Source of the DNA: Sphingorhabdus sp. EL138
GTDB taxonomy: Bacteria; Pseudomonadota; Alphaproteobacteria; Sphingomonadales; Sphingomonadaceae
Reading direction: 5' to 3'
Length of the DNA stretch: 64,000 nt
Assembly: GCF_945890115.1 (NCBI RefSeq)
Contig: NZ_CAMDCK010000004.1
Location: 80,388-144,387, forward strand
The position numbers and the translations under genes are program-made. The notes beneath the pieces were generated by a model. The model was not told where the DNA came from. It saw nothing but the letters and a program-made list of their open reading frames with translations, and did no database searches. Position 1 is the first letter of the stretch, and each line of letters begins with the position of its first letter. This document shows positions 36,268 through 45,750 of the stretch, in pieces.

Positions 36268-37005
36268 ATGACGGCACGTCCTGTCTTGGGTGTTATCGCC
36301 TGCAACCGCATGGTCGGCAGCGAAGTCGCCCAGGCCGTCATGAACCGCTATATCCGCGCGGCCATGGCCTATGCCGATGTTGCAGCGTTGATCATTCCTT
36401 CCCTGCCCGACCTGATGACCGCCGCAGATGTCGCACCGCGGATAGACGGCATATTGCTGACGGGTAGCCCATCGAACGTCGCAACGCGGCTTTATGGCGA
36501 AGATGGCGGCGACGGACCCTATGATGACGGTCGCGATGAGATTGCCATGTCGATGGTCGACCGCATGATAGATGCGCAAAAACCGGTGTTCGGCATTTGC
36601 CGGGGTTTTCAGGAAATCAACGTCGCTTTGGGTGGAAGCTTACGCCGCGACACCAGCATTAATGATACGCTGATTCGCCACCATGCGCCGGATGATGTCG
36701 CCTTTGACGCAATGTTCGATCATCGCCATGCGGTCGATCTTGCCGATGGCGGCGTTTTGGCCAAGGCTTATGGCAAAAGCCTGCTGGACGTGAACTCGGT
36801 TCATTATCAAGGGATTGGTCGCTTGGCAGATGGTCTGCATATCGAAGCAAGCGCGCCCGATGGTTTGGTGGAGGCCTATAGCGCACGGCCCAACGGCGCG
36901 CCCTTGCTGGCGGTGCAATGGCACCCCGAATGGAACACAGAAAATGACCCAGATTCGCAAATCTATTTCCACCTTTTGGGAAAAGCGTTAAGAGGTGAAT
37001 TGTGA
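36268..37005 (+). CDS. puuD: Gamma-glutamyl-GABA hydrolase (PuuD/SpuA type)
   Basis: A class I glutamine-amidotransferase-like hydrolase, 245 residues. The nucleophile cysteine is in FGICRGFQEINVALGG and the catalytic histidine in AVQWHPEWNT. The family releases GABA from gamma-glutamyl-GABA in putrescine breakdown; a generic amidotransferase is the alternative. It begins 22 bases after the acyl-CoA dehydrogenase gene. The pyruvate-transaminase gene spuC and a polyamine ABC transporter lie just beyond, which supports the putrescine role. Confidence 0.85.
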   Translation: MTARPVLGVIACNRMVGSEVAQAVMNRYIRAAMAYADVAALIIPSLPDLMTAADVAPRIDGILLTGSPSNVATRLYGEDGGDGPYDDGRDEIAMSMVDRMIDAQKPVFGICRGFQEINVALGGSLRRDTSINDTLIRHHAPDDVAFDAMFDHRHAVDLADGGVLAKAYGKSLLDVNSVHYQGIGRLADGLHIEASAPDGLVEAYSARPNGAPLLAVQWHPEWNTENDPDSQIYFHLLGKALRGEL

Positions 37006-37088
37006 ACAACAAAGTGACCCGATATAATCGCTATCAAGCGCGGATAGGCTTTTCACCCTGAATACAGATTTGGGCGCTGCCTATCGCT

Positions 37089-37194
37089 CCCCTCCCACAA
37101 GCGGGAGGGGCTGGGGGTGGGCCTGCAACGGCTAAATTAAATAGCTCGCCTGCGGCTCGCACCCTCCCCTAACCCCTCCCGCCTGCGGGAGGGG
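37089..37194. repeat. Large palindromic intergenic repeat
   Basis: Two GC-rich hairpins in inverted orientation: one at 37089-37110 (CCCCTCCC to GGGAGGGG), the other at 37173-37194. GGGGGTGGG and CACCCTCCCC extend the match between them, so the whole 106-base block can fold into one long cruciform. It lies between puuD and spuC. Confidence 0.8.
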
Positions 37195-37214
37195 AATATT
37201 CAGGAGACCTTTTC

Positions 37215-38606
37215 ATGCCACGCAATTACGACATCGCCGAACTACGCCGTTTGGACATCGCCCACCATTTGCCTGCACAAGCCGATTGGCAAGAAATAGA
37301 GGATCTGGGCGGAAGCCGAATCATCACCCATGCCGAAGGCTGTTATATTCACGACGGCGACGGCAACCGCATATTGGACGGCATGGCTGGCCTGTGGTGC
37401 GTCAATGTCGGCTATGGCCGTGACGAATTGGCCGAGGTCGCGCGCGAACAAATGCGTGAGCTGCCTTATTATAACAGCTTCTTCAAAACCGCGAACGCGC
37501 CCGCGATCATGCTAGCAGACAAGATTGCCAGCCTGACGGGAGGCCGCCTGCCGCATGTGTTTTTCAACAGCTCCGGCTCCGAAGCCAATGACACCATATT
37601 GCGCATGGTCCGCCATTATTGGCAAGTGAAGGGCGCACATAGCCGCACCATCATCATCAGCCGCCATAATGCCTATCATGGCTCTACGGTCGCGGGCGTC
37701 AGCATGGGCGGTATGAAGGCGATGCATGGTCAAGGCTTCCCCGCGCCGGGCATCTTGCCGATGGCAGGCATTGAACATGTGCGCCAACCTTATTGGTATA
37801 ATGAAGGCCGCGACATGACGCCCGAGGATTTTGGCACGGCATGCGCGCAGGCGATTGAAGACAAGATATTAGAGGTCGGCCCGGAAAATGTCGCAGCCTT
37901 CATTGGCGAACCCGTACAAGGCGCTGGCGGTGTCATCATCCCGCCCGCCAATTATTGGCCGCAGGTCGAGGCAATTTGCCGGAAATATGGCATATTATTG
38001 GTTTGTGATGAGGTCATCTGCGGCTTTGGACGGACTGGCAATATCTGGGGCCATGAAACCATGGGCATCCAACCCGACATTATCGCGATGGCCAAGGGGC
38101 TGTCGTCGGGATATCTCCCGATCTCCGCCGTGGCGGTCAGCGCCGATATCATTAAGGTAATGAAAACCGGCGGCGACTTCGTCCATGGGTATACTTATTC
38201 GGGCCACCCCGTCGCGTCTGCAGTCGCCTTACGCAATATCGAGATCATGGAGCGCGAAGGCTTGGTCGACAAGGTCCGGAACGAAACTGGGCCATATCTC
38301 GCCAAAGCACTGGCTCCCTTGCGTGACCACCCGTTGGTTGGTGAAGCGCGCTCCATCGGCTTGCTTGGCGCGATCGAGGTTGTTGCAGACAAGGCAACCG
38401 GCGCGCGCTTTGGCGGTGCAGAAGGCACAGCAGGCCCGCTCGTCCGCGATATCTGTATCCGTAATGGCCTGATGGTGCGCGGAATCCGTGATAGCATTGT
38501 CATGTGCCCGCCACTGATTATCAACACGGCCCAAATTGACGAGCTGGTAGGGATTATTCGCAAGTCCCTTGATGAAGCGGAGCCGAAATTGCGGGCGATT
38601 GGATAA
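37215..38606 (+). CDS. spuC: Putrescine/polyamine-pyruvate aminotransferase (SpuC-like)
   Basis: A class III PLP aminotransferase, 463 residues. Motifs: GMAGLWCVNVGYGRDELAEV; YNSFFKTANAPA; FFNSSGSEANDTILRMVRHY; HGSTVAGVSMGG; VCDEVICGFGRTG; and the PLP lysine in AMAKGLSSGYLPIS. SpuC and the related omega-transaminases use putrescine, or beta-alanine in some members, as amino donor, so the substrate is inferred from the neighbours. A good SD (GGAG) precedes the ATG. The 208-base gap before it holds the palindromic repeat. Confidence 0.87.
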   Translation: MPRNYDIAELRRLDIAHHLPAQADWQEIEDLGGSRIITHAEGCYIHDGDGNRILDGMAGLWCVNVGYGRDELAEVAREQMRELPYYNSFFKTANAPAIMLADKIASLTGGRLPHVFFNSSGSEANDTILRMVRHYWQVKGAHSRTIIISRHNAYHGSTVAGVSMGGMKAMHGQGFPAPGILPMAGIEHVRQPYWYNEGRDMTPEDFGTACAQAIEDKILEVGPENVAAFIGEPVQGAGGVIIPPANYWPQVEAICRKYGILLVCDEVICGFGRTGNIWGHETMGIQPDIIAMAKGLSSGYLPISAVAVSADIIKVMKTGGDFVHGYTYSGHPVASAVALRNIEIMEREGLVDKVRNETGPYLAKALAPLRDHPLVGEARSIGLLGAIEVVADKATGARFGGAEGTAGPLVRDICIRNGLMVRGIRDSIVMCPPLIINTAQIDELVGIIRKSLDEAEPKLRAIG

Positions 38607-38686
38607 AGGGGAGTAAGAAAGTGCAGCTCAGCACTAAGGTTTCTTCTCGCTAGACAAACCCCATCCAATCTTTACCAAAGGCAACC

Positions 38687-39490
38687 ATGACAACACCAAC
38701 ATTAAAGCGCGCGTTAATCACGGCAGCCCTCACCCCCGCCCTGCTCCTTGCATTCGCACCGGCACAAGCCGCCGCGCCCGTCGCGGTTAAGCCCAAGCCA
38801 CCAGTGCTTTCGTGCACAACAACAACCGCCGAAGGGCTATCCTACACCGTCATCAAGCCGGGCAAAGGTGAACAGCCAAATGCCGATTCCAAGGTCACCG
38901 TGAATTATAAAGGCATGCTGACCGCCGACGGTACCGAATTTGATTCCGGCCAAGGGGCCCAATTCCCCGTTGGCGGGGTCATTCCCGGATTTGCACAGGG
39001 CCTGCAATTGATGCAGGCTGGCGGCAGCTATCGCCTCTGCATCCCTGCGGCGCTTGGCTATGGCGCAGCGGGCACCGGCCCTATTCCAGCCAATGCCGAT
39101 TTGGTGTTTGAGGTTGACCTGCTGTCCTTCACTAATCCGCCACGAAAGCCAATCATTCCCGCCGCCGAACGCGCGTGTTCGCAATCCACCGCAACGGGCC
39201 TCGGTTTCGAAGTCGTGAAATCCACTGCGGGCAAAAAGCCGATCGATGGGGACATTGCGCTTGTCGACTTCACCATCTTTGACGCCGCGTCCGGCGTCGT
39301 GCAGCAAAAAAGCGAGTGGGAAAAAATCCCGTTGAGTCAGGCATCCCCAATTTTCAGCGAAAGCCTGAAAATGATGCAGACAGGGTCAGCTTACCGTTTC
39401 TGTATGCCAAAGACCGACGACGGAGCGGCAGAAAGCAACATCATCGTCACGTTGATCGATTTGCGGCCTGCACCAAGCGGTGACAAGTGA
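38687..39490 (+). CDS. Periplasmic FKBP-type prolyl isomerase, tandem domain
   Basis: 267 residues with a signal peptide (ITAALTPALLLAFAPAQAAA). The first FKBP domain (about 45-145) is intact: VTVNYKGMLTADGTEFDSG, then QFPVGGVIPGFAQGLQLMQA, then GYGAAGTGPIPANADLVFEV. The second half (about 165-260) repeats the same layout in degenerate form (DIALVDFTIFDAASGVV, then LKMMQTGSAYRFCMP) and has lost the usual active-site residues. Both halves carry two matching cysteines (LSCTTT with YRLCIP, and RACSQS with YRFCMP), which suggests one disulfide per domain. It lies between spuC and the ABC transporter genes. Confidence 0.85.
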   Translation: MTTPTLKRALITAALTPALLLAFAPAQAAAPVAVKPKPPVLSCTTTTAEGLSYTVIKPGKGEQPNADSKVTVNYKGMLTADGTEFDSGQGAQFPVGGVIPGFAQGLQLMQAGGSYRLCIPAALGYGAAGTGPIPANADLVFEVDLLSFTNPPRKPIIPAAERACSQSTATGLGFEVVKSTAGKKPIDGDIALVDFTIFDAASGVVQQKSEWEKIPLSQASPIFSESLKMMQTGSAYRFCMPKTDDGAAESNIIVTLIDLRPAPSGDK

Positions 39491-39501
39491 GAACGAGCCC
39501 T

Positions 39502-40632
39502 CTAACTTAACAAAACAACCGGACTGTCCGCGCGCCAGTGCATGCTGACCTTATCCTCCCAGGTGAAGTCATCTTGGTCATGGCGAGACAAATTGGGGCG
39601 GCTAACGCGGATGATTTGGCCGCCTTCAAGTTGAATATCATATAAAGTGACATCGCCAAGATAGCTCATACCCTTAATCGTGCCGCGCGCGAGATTGTGG
39701 CCGTCGGGTGCGTCTTGGGCAGCGGCGCGGACCGCTTTACCCTCGCCGGGAACGTGCAGGTAAATTTTTTCGGGGCGCAACGCGATCCAGACATTTGCTC
39801 CATGGGGTCCAGTAACACCATGGTTCAGGTAAACCTTACCAAGGCCGGGGCAATCGACCGCGGCCTTATCGGGTTCATCCAGCGTCAGCGTGCCTTCAAA
39901 TATGTTCACCGAACCCACGAAATCCGCCACAAAGCGGTTGGCAGGATATTCGTAAAGATCCGATGGTGGCGCGAGTTGTGCAACTTCGCCTTTGTTGATT
40001 ACCGCAACACGGCTTGCCATCGACAAAGCCTCGTCTTGATCATGGGTGACGGTGACGAAGGTAATGCCGACCTTGTCCTGCAAATCCGCCAGTTCGAATT
40101 GCATTTGCGCGCGCAATTTTGCGTCGAGCGCGGACAGCGGTTCATCAAGCAATAATACCTTTGGCCGCATGACCAAGCTGCGGGCAAGCGCAACGCGTTG
40201 ACGCTGCCCGCCTGACATCTGGTCGGGCATCCGGTCCTCAAACCCGCCCAGCTTCACCAGCTGCAGCGCCTCCGCTACACGGTCGCGAATTTCGCCTTTC
40301 GATACGCCGGCTATGCGCAATCCATAACCCACATTATCGGTCACGTTCATATGCGGAAACACAGCATAGCTTTGAAACACCATGTTCACAGGCCGCTTGT
40401 TCGGCGGGACAAGGCTCATATCTTGTCCATCGATCAGGATCTGCCCTTCGGTCGGCAATTCAAACCCAGCGATCATCCGCAGCAAAGTCGTCTTGCCGCA
40501 GCCCGAAGGGCCAAGCAGGACGAAAAATTCGCCGGCGCGGATATCGAGACTGACATTATCGACCGCCGTCACCTTGCCAAAGCGTTTGGACACATTGCGG
40601 ATTTGGATGATGGGTATTTTGGTTTCGGTCAT
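39502..40632 (-). CDS. potA: Polyamine ABC transporter ATP-binding protein
   Basis: An ABC ATPase of 376 residues from the ATG at 40632 (MTETKIPIIQ; the frame opens at 40665). Walker A is GPSGCGKTTLL, the signature MSGGQRQRVALARSL, and Walker B VLLLDEPLSALDAK. A C-terminal TOBE-like regulatory domain (about 250-370) is typical of PotA/PotG. The whole run is periplasmic binding protein, two permeases and this gene, all on the minus strand. The family suits spermidine or putrescine import; PotG-like in a putrescine setting. Confidence 0.9.
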   Translation of the reverse strand: MTETKIPIIQIRNVSKRFGKVTAVDNVSLDIRAGEFFVLLGPSGCGKTTLLRMIAGFELPTEGQILIDGQDMSLVPPNKRPVNMVFQSYAVFPHMNVTDNVGYGLRIAGVSKGEIRDRVAEALQLVKLGGFEDRMPDQMSGGQRQRVALARSLVMRPKVLLLDEPLSALDAKLRAQMQFELADLQDKVGITFVTVTHDQDEALSMASRVAVINKGEVAQLAPPSDLYEYPANRFVADFVGSVNIFEGTLTLDEPDKAAVDCPGLGKVYLNHGVTGPHGANVWIALRPEKIYLHVPGEGKAVRAAAQDAPDGHNLARGTIKGMSYLGDVTLYDIQLEGGQIIRVSRPNLSRHDQDDFTWEDKVSMHWRADSPVVLLS

Positions 40633-40661
40633 ATCAGTTTTCCGTGGGCGGTGGGCGCGTC

Positions 40662-41498
40662 TCAATGGGCGTCCGATATGCCCTTCACACCCTGATATTT
40701 CAGGGCGATGAAGGTCAGGGCGACAGTGAGAATGATGAGGATGGTCGACGCGGCATTAACCTCTGGCGTGACCGAGAAGCGGACCATCGAATAGACCTTT
40801 ACCGGGAAGGTAATGGTGTCAGGACCGCTGGTGAAAAAGGTAATGACGAAATCGTCGAGGCTGAGTGTGAAGGCAAGCAATGCCCCTGCCACCAAAGACG
40901 GCTTTATATGCGGCAGCAGGACATCACGAAACGCCTGCCACTCGGTTGCGCCAAGGTCCTTTGCGGCCTCTTCCTCTTCCTTGTTAAAACTCGCCAAGCG
41001 GGCACGCACGACCATCGCAACAAAAGGAAAACAGAACGTAATGTGCGCGATAGTGATGGCAGACAGGTTGAGCGGCCATGGCAGGTCGGTTGGCCAGTCA
41101 ACCATGGCAAAAAAGATCAAAAACGCGACGCCCAAGCAGATTTCAGGAACGATGATCGGCAAGGACATGGTGCCTTCGACCAGCCCCTTGAACGGAAAAC
41201 GGAAGCGCCAGAGCATAACCGCAGCCAGTGCGCCGATGACTAAGCTGATGATCGTCGCCAAGAACGCGATGGTGAGCGAATTGACCATCGCTTCGACCAG
41301 ACTGTCATTGTTGAGCGCTTTTTCATAATATTTGAGCGTGAAACCCTTCCACACGACGTTGCGCTTGCTGTCGTTAAAGCTGAAAATCATCAAGACAATC
41401 AGCGGCGCATAGAGGAACAGCATGATCAGCCCAACCCAACTGCGCATCCACAGCGTGCGGGTATATTCAAGCGGGGCGATGGCGGTGCGGTTAAACAT
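40662..41498 (-). CDS. potI: Polyamine ABC transporter permease (PotI/PotC type)
   Basis: A six-helix permease, 278 residues. The EAA loop that contacts the ATPase is EEEAAKDLGATEWQAFRDVL followed by LPHIKPSLVAGAL. Its start overlaps the stop of the preceding permease by one base. It belongs to the binding-protein-dependent transporter with the genes at 39502, 41498 and 42416. Confidence 0.9.
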   Translation of the reverse strand: MFNRTAIAPLEYTRTLWMRSWVGLIMLFLYAPLIVLMIFSFNDSKRNVVWKGFTLKYYEKALNNDSLVEAMVNSLTIAFLATIISLVIGALAAVMLWRFRFPFKGLVEGTMSLPIIVPEICLGVAFLIFFAMVDWPTDLPWPLNLSAITIAHITFCFPFVAMVVRARLASFNKEEEEAAKDLGATEWQAFRDVLLPHIKPSLVAGALLAFTLSLDDFVITFFTSGPDTITFPVKVYSMVRFSVTPEVNAASTILIILTVALTFIALKYQGVKGISDAH

Positions 41499-42412
41499 CA
41501 GCGCGCCTCCCTCACTTTGTTCGACCGCATCGATTGCAGCGCAATCAGAATGAACATTGCGTAGATAAGCAGGAAGGACAAAGCCGCGCCAAACGGCCAG
41601 TCATTGGCGCGCTTGAACTGCCGTTCAATAACATTCGCAATCATCTGACTGTCGGTGCCGCCCATCAGGTCGGGCGTGAGATACGCCCCCAATGCCGGAA
41701 TGAGCGTGATCATAACGCCAGCCACAATACCGGGGGCCGCGAGCGGGACTACGACTTGCATGAAGGTTTTGAAATGGCCTGCGCCCAAATCAAGGCTGGC
41801 CTCAATCAGGTTTTTATCCAGCCGGTCGAGCGCCGAATATAAGGGCAATACCATGAAGGGCAAATGCACATATACCAGCCCCAATACGACCGCGAAATTA
41901 TTGTAGAGCAACTGCACGGGCGTCCATGCATCCAATGGTTGCATGCCTACCAAAGTACGCAACCAGCTCGCGCCGTCCCACAGCCCGCCCAGCCCCTTGT
42001 TCATATAGCCGTTCGTGCCCATCAACGCCATCAGCGCATAAGTGCGAATCAACAAATTGGTCCAAAAGGGCAGCATGACGCCCAGCAGCAACCAAGGCCG
42101 CCATTTGGGTGCGGCAAAGGTGATTGCCATCGCCACGGGAAAGCCAATGATGAGGCAAATCAATGTCGTGAGCGCGGCCACCGCAAGGCTTTTGAGGAAG
42201 ATGGAAAGATACAGCCACTCGGTCGCGCGCTTGTAATTGTCGAGCGTGCCGGAGATATCAATCTCGGCTGGACCCGCATTCTGCCCAAAGCTGTAGAGCC
42301 ACACGATGGTCATGGGCGCGATGAAGAACAGGGCAATCCAGAACACCGGTGCCGTGGCAACGGCAGCAAAAGGCTTCTTCTGGCTTTTCCAGTCCTGCAT
42401 CGGCCCTGACAT
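41498..42412 (-). CDS. potH: Polyamine ABC transporter permease (PotH/PotB type)
   Basis: A six-helix permease, 304 residues. The EAA-loop region is IEASLDLGAGHFKTFMQVVV followed by PLAAPGIVAGVM. A longer N-terminal part with the first helix (VFWIALFFIAPMTIVWLYSF) is normal for PotB/PotH. The start ATG is 3 bases past the potF stop, and the end overlaps potI by one base, so the operon order is potF-potH-potI-potA. Confidence 0.9.
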   Translation of the reverse strand: MSGPMQDWKSQKKPFAAVATAPVFWIALFFIAPMTIVWLYSFGQNAGPAEIDISGTLDNYKRATEWLYLSIFLKSLAVAALTTLICLIIGFPVAMAITFAAPKWRPWLLLGVMLPFWTNLLIRTYALMALMGTNGYMNKGLGGLWDGASWLRTLVGMQPLDAWTPVQLLYNNFAVVLGLVYVHLPFMVLPLYSALDRLDKNLIEASLDLGAGHFKTFMQVVVPLAAPGIVAGVMITLIPALGAYLTPDLMGGTDSQMIANVIERQFKRANDWPFGAALSFLLIYAMFILIALQSMRSNKVREAR

Positions 42413-42415
42413 TAA

Positions 42416-43525
42416 TCAAGCCGCCCGGATGCGCGTAAACGCCTCCTCATATTTCGGCTGCAGATCTGGATTGAATTTGGCATATTCACATTTCGCCAGA
42501 ACCGCGGCGGGCGGGAAAATGACCGGATTATTTTTATAATCATCGGGCATCAGCGCCTTTGCCGCCGCATTGGGCGTTGGGTATAGAATTGTCTCAGTTA
42601 TCTTCTTACCAGCCTCAGCATCCAGCAAATAGTTAATGAACGCATGGGCATTTTTCGGATGCGGCGCACCCTTTGGAATGCACAAATTGTCCGAGTTTAA
42701 CTGACTGCCTTCCTTGGGAATGACAAAGCCAATATCGGGTTCTTCGGTCATAATCTGAGCAATATCGCCATTATACTCAAGGACGAGATCGACCTCGCCC
42801 TTCAGCAATAGATCCTGGCCATTGTCTTCATGAAAGGATTTAATATTCGGCTTTTGCTTGATCATCATCGCTTCAATCATTTTGATATCAGCGTCGGTCA
42901 GGCCGTTGACCGATTTACCCAGATATTTGCCATATAACCGGAACATGTCGCCCGCTTCGGACAGCACCGCAAGGCGGCCCTTATACTCGTCACTGTCAAA
43001 CAGCACTTTCCAGCTATCGGGCACCGACTTCACCTTGGACTTGCGATAGCCAATGCCCAGCGCAAGCCAAGTGTACGGCATGGAATATTTGCGCGCCGGA
43101 TCATAAGGCACATCCTGATACTCAGGCGCGACATTCTTGAAATTAGGGATCTGCGCCTTGTCGATTTCAACCAGCATATCCGCGGCTGCCATGCGCTCAA
43201 CAAAGTCGTTTGATGGGACGATAACGTCATAGCCTTGGTTGCCCGCGCGCAGCTTGGCAAATAATTCGTCATTGCTAGCGAACAAGGTCATGTTCACATC
43301 AACGTCTGCGCTGTCCTTGTAATCCTCCAAAGTGGTCTCACCAATATAGGTGTCCCAGTTATAAAAGTTCAGCTTGGCCTCTTCGCCATTGGCAAGCTTT
43401 GCAGCCTCTTTCTCGCCACATCCAGCGAGCGCACCCGTTAATGAAAATCCGACAGCCGCAACGCCCATGCCCTTCAGCATGGCGCGCCGATTGCTACCCG
43501 CGTGCAAAAATGTCTTGAAATCCAT
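42416..43525 (-). CDS. potF: Polyamine ABC transporter substrate-binding lipoprotein
   Basis: 369 residues from the ATG at 43525, which has GGGAG upstream. A twin-arginine signal (SNRRAMLKGMGVAAVGF) is followed by a lipobox LAGC, so it is likely a Tat-exported lipoprotein. The bilobal binding-protein core shows NFYNWDTYIGETTLEDY, TLFASNDELFAKLRAGNQG, YDVIVPSNDFVERM and EYNGDIAQIMTEEPDIGFVI. The Trp/Tyr/Asp residues that clamp the polyamine are in regions that look conserved. It is the first gene of the transporter operon. Confidence 0.9.
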   Translation of the reverse strand: MDFKTFLHAGSNRRAMLKGMGVAAVGFSLTGALAGCGEKEAAKLANGEEAKLNFYNWDTYIGETTLEDYKDSADVDVNMTLFASNDELFAKLRAGNQGYDVIVPSNDFVERMAAADMLVEIDKAQIPNFKNVAPEYQDVPYDPARKYSMPYTWLALGIGYRKSKVKSVPDSWKVLFDSDEYKGRLAVLSEAGDMFRLYGKYLGKSVNGLTDADIKMIEAMMIKQKPNIKSFHEDNGQDLLLKGEVDLVLEYNGDIAQIMTEEPDIGFVIPKEGSQLNSDNLCIPKGAPHPKNAHAFINYLLDAEAGKKITETILYPTPNAAAKALMPDDYKNNPVIFPPAAVLAKCEYAKFNPDLQPKYEEAFTRIRAA

Positions 43526-43663
43526 CGCTAATCTCCCACTGAGAACCCATGTGTGAAGCGGACATGCTGAACTAATATCAAGACTTAGAAAAGCCCCTTT
43601 TTTCCATGTTTTGCAGCGCAATTAAGTTACGACATATCGCAATTATTTTGCACCGCAACATAA

Positions 43664-44866
43664 CTATTTGACGGGCGTCTTTGCCTCTGCATCGACCGCT
43701 GCTTGAACAGCCTTGTAAAAGGCCTCCCGCTGTACACCGACTGTATTGGGATCAGTTGCCTTGGGCCAGTTACTGTTCGATGCGATCACAAGGTTGCGCT
43801 TAGGGTCAATGAAGATGCCCTGCCCGAAAATGCCTTGGGCGGCGTAACTGCCATCGTCATAGGTCCAATATTGATAACCATAGCCTTTACCGGGCATATC
43901 TATGTCGGCCTGCTTGCTTGTTGCGGGCGCTATCCAATCGTCGGGTAAGATGCTTGCGCCGTTGACCTTCGCCCCACCCAGCATGAACACGCCAAAACGT
44001 GCATAATCGCGGGTTGATGCCTGAATGCAGCAACCGCTGATCTCGTGCCCGGTCGTACCCAATAGCCAGCTTGCGTCCTGTTCCATACCAAATGGTGCCC
44101 ATAGCTTATCGGACAGATAAGCGGACAAGGTCTTCTTCGTGGCGGAACTGACCAACACGCCGATCAAATTGGTTTCACCAGTTTTGTAGACCCATTTTGT
44201 GCCCGCCGGTGCCTCACGCGGCAATTTGCGCATATAGCTCACCGTGACGTCCATGCCATTTTCGGCCTTGTGCGTGTTGAACAAAGCAACGTCGGACTTG
44301 GGGTCCTCATAATCCTCATTCCATTTAACGCCGGAGGTCATCGTCAGCAATTGTTCGATGGTGACATCATCATAAGCAGAGCCCTTGAGATCGGGGATAT
44401 AGGCCGACACCTTGTCATCGATGCTTTTGATATATCCGTCTTTTATCGCCGCGCCGACCAAGGTCGAGGTGAAGGATTTCGCGACAGAGAAGCTCGTCCA
44501 TTTACCCTCTGGCCCAAAATCGAGGCCATATTTTTCCATCCGTATTTTGCCATCCTGAATGATGACCAACCCAGCGGTGCGTTGCGCCTTCATATAGGCG
44601 TCGACATCCGTAGCGATCGTCAGCGGCGTGCCCTTGGGCAAAGGATATACCTTGTCGCCTTTCGCAATGACATTGGCTTTGGCAAGGATGGGGATCCGGT
44701 CCATCGTGCGAAACGCGGCGTCGCGTTGTTCAACGCTCCAGAACAGCACGTTAGCGTCCGTTGGTAGGCTGGACAGGAGCGCTTTCATATCCTTGTCCGC
44801 ACTGACCCAGAAACCGCCCGCTGCCGATACGATGACCAACAAAATCCCGAATATCCATTTTTTCAT
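43664..44866 (-). CDS. Beta-lactamase-family serine hydrolase
   Basis: 400 residues with an N-terminal signal or membrane anchor (IFGILLVIVSAAGGFWVSA). The penicillin-binding catalytic motif is S-V-A-K in WTSFSVAKSFTSTLVGAAI. The second motif region is VYKTGETNLIGVLVS, and the third motif near GQGIFIDPKRNLVI replaces the usual K-T-G. The layout resembles the 6-aminohexanoate-dimer hydrolase and class C-like esterases. The substrate is unknown. It is divergent from lemA across 254 bases. Confidence 0.85.
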   Translation of the reverse strand: MKKWIFGILLVIVSAAGGFWVSADKDMKALLSSLPTDANVLFWSVEQRDAAFRTMDRIPILAKANVIAKGDKVYPLPKGTPLTIATDVDAYMKAQRTAGLVIIQDGKIRMEKYGLDFGPEGKWTSFSVAKSFTSTLVGAAIKDGYIKSIDDKVSAYIPDLKGSAYDDVTIEQLLTMTSGVKWNEDYEDPKSDVALFNTHKAENGMDVTVSYMRKLPREAPAGTKWVYKTGETNLIGVLVSSATKKTLSAYLSDKLWAPFGMEQDASWLLGTTGHEISGCCIQASTRDYARFGVFMLGGAKVNGASILPDDWIAPATSKQADIDMPGKGYGYQYWTYDDGSYAAQGIFGQGIFIDPKRNLVIASNSNWPKATDPNTVGVQREAFYKAVQAAVDAEAKTPVK

Positions 44867-45120
44867 CCTGCTCCCCCAATTTACCTTAAGCGTAAAGCGA
44901 CCGGCGCAGCAAGGATGCCGCCGCCGCTAAATCTACTTTTGCAATACATCAGAAAACAGCGCCAAAGCGAAGCTAATTCATCATCAAGCCGCGTTGTTAA
45001 ATTTGACCGCGCAAACGACGACAGTCATTGCGAAAGACCATAACGCGCCTTATGTGTCTAACACACGCCCGCTAATGGGCTGGATTTCTAGGCATTATAC
45101 CAATTGGAGGAGTTCGTTAG

Positions 45121-45729
45121 ATGCGTAAAACCTTTTTGAAATTTCTTCTGGTGCCCGTTGCTGCGGCCTCGTTAGCCGGCTGCGGTATAAACAGCGTTCC
45201 GACGGCTGAAGAAAATGCCAAAGCGAAGTGGGCTGATGTGCAGGCCGCTTTTCAAGAGCGCGCTAACCTCATTCCCAACCTAGCCAATATCGTCAAAGGC
45301 GCGGCCGCGCAGGAAAACAAGACCCTGACGGAAGTCATACAGGCGCGTGCGCAAGCCACCTCGCCCAACATCCAGGTCAACCCTGACGACTTAAGCAATC
45401 CTGCAAAGATGGCAGCGTTTCAGGCGGCACAGAATCAATTGTCGGGCAGCCTGTCGCGCCTGCTGGTTTCGGTCGAGCAATATCCGCAATTAAGAAGCCA
45501 GGAAGGCTATTTGAAATTGCAAGACCAGTTGGAAGGTCAGGAAAACCGCGTGCGTATTACGCTGCGCGATTACAATGAAGCTGTGCGTGGGTACAATACC
45601 ACCATTCGGACATTCCCCGACATCATTGGCGCTAAAATCATCCACGGCGCAAAGCCGATGGTTCCCTATCAAGCCACAACACAAGGTGCAGAGACCGCAC
45701 CGACGCTGGATATGGCACCTGCGGCTTAA
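45121..45729 (+). CDS. lemA: LemA family lipoprotein
   Basis: 202 residues. A signal with lipobox SLAGC is followed by the LemA helical core: AKWADVQAAFQERANLIPNL, then KTLTEVIQARAQATS, then QEGYLKLQDQLEGQENRVRI. LemA proteins are of uncertain function and often sit with TPM-domain or HtpX-type genes, as here. A good SD (GGAGGAG) lies just before the ATG. It is the first gene of a likely four-gene run (lemA, two TPM genes, Nudix). Confidence 0.92.
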   Translation: MRKTFLKFLLVPVAAASLAGCGINSVPTAEENAKAKWADVQAAFQERANLIPNLANIVKGAAAQENKTLTEVIQARAQATSPNIQVNPDDLSNPAKMAAFQAAQNQLSGSLSRLLVSVEQYPQLRSQEGYLKLQDQLEGQENRVRITLRDYNEAVRGYNTTIRTFPDIIGAKIIHGAKPMVPYQATTQGAETAPTLDMAPAA

Positions 45730-45750
45730 GGCCAATCTGGGGAATTGAAT

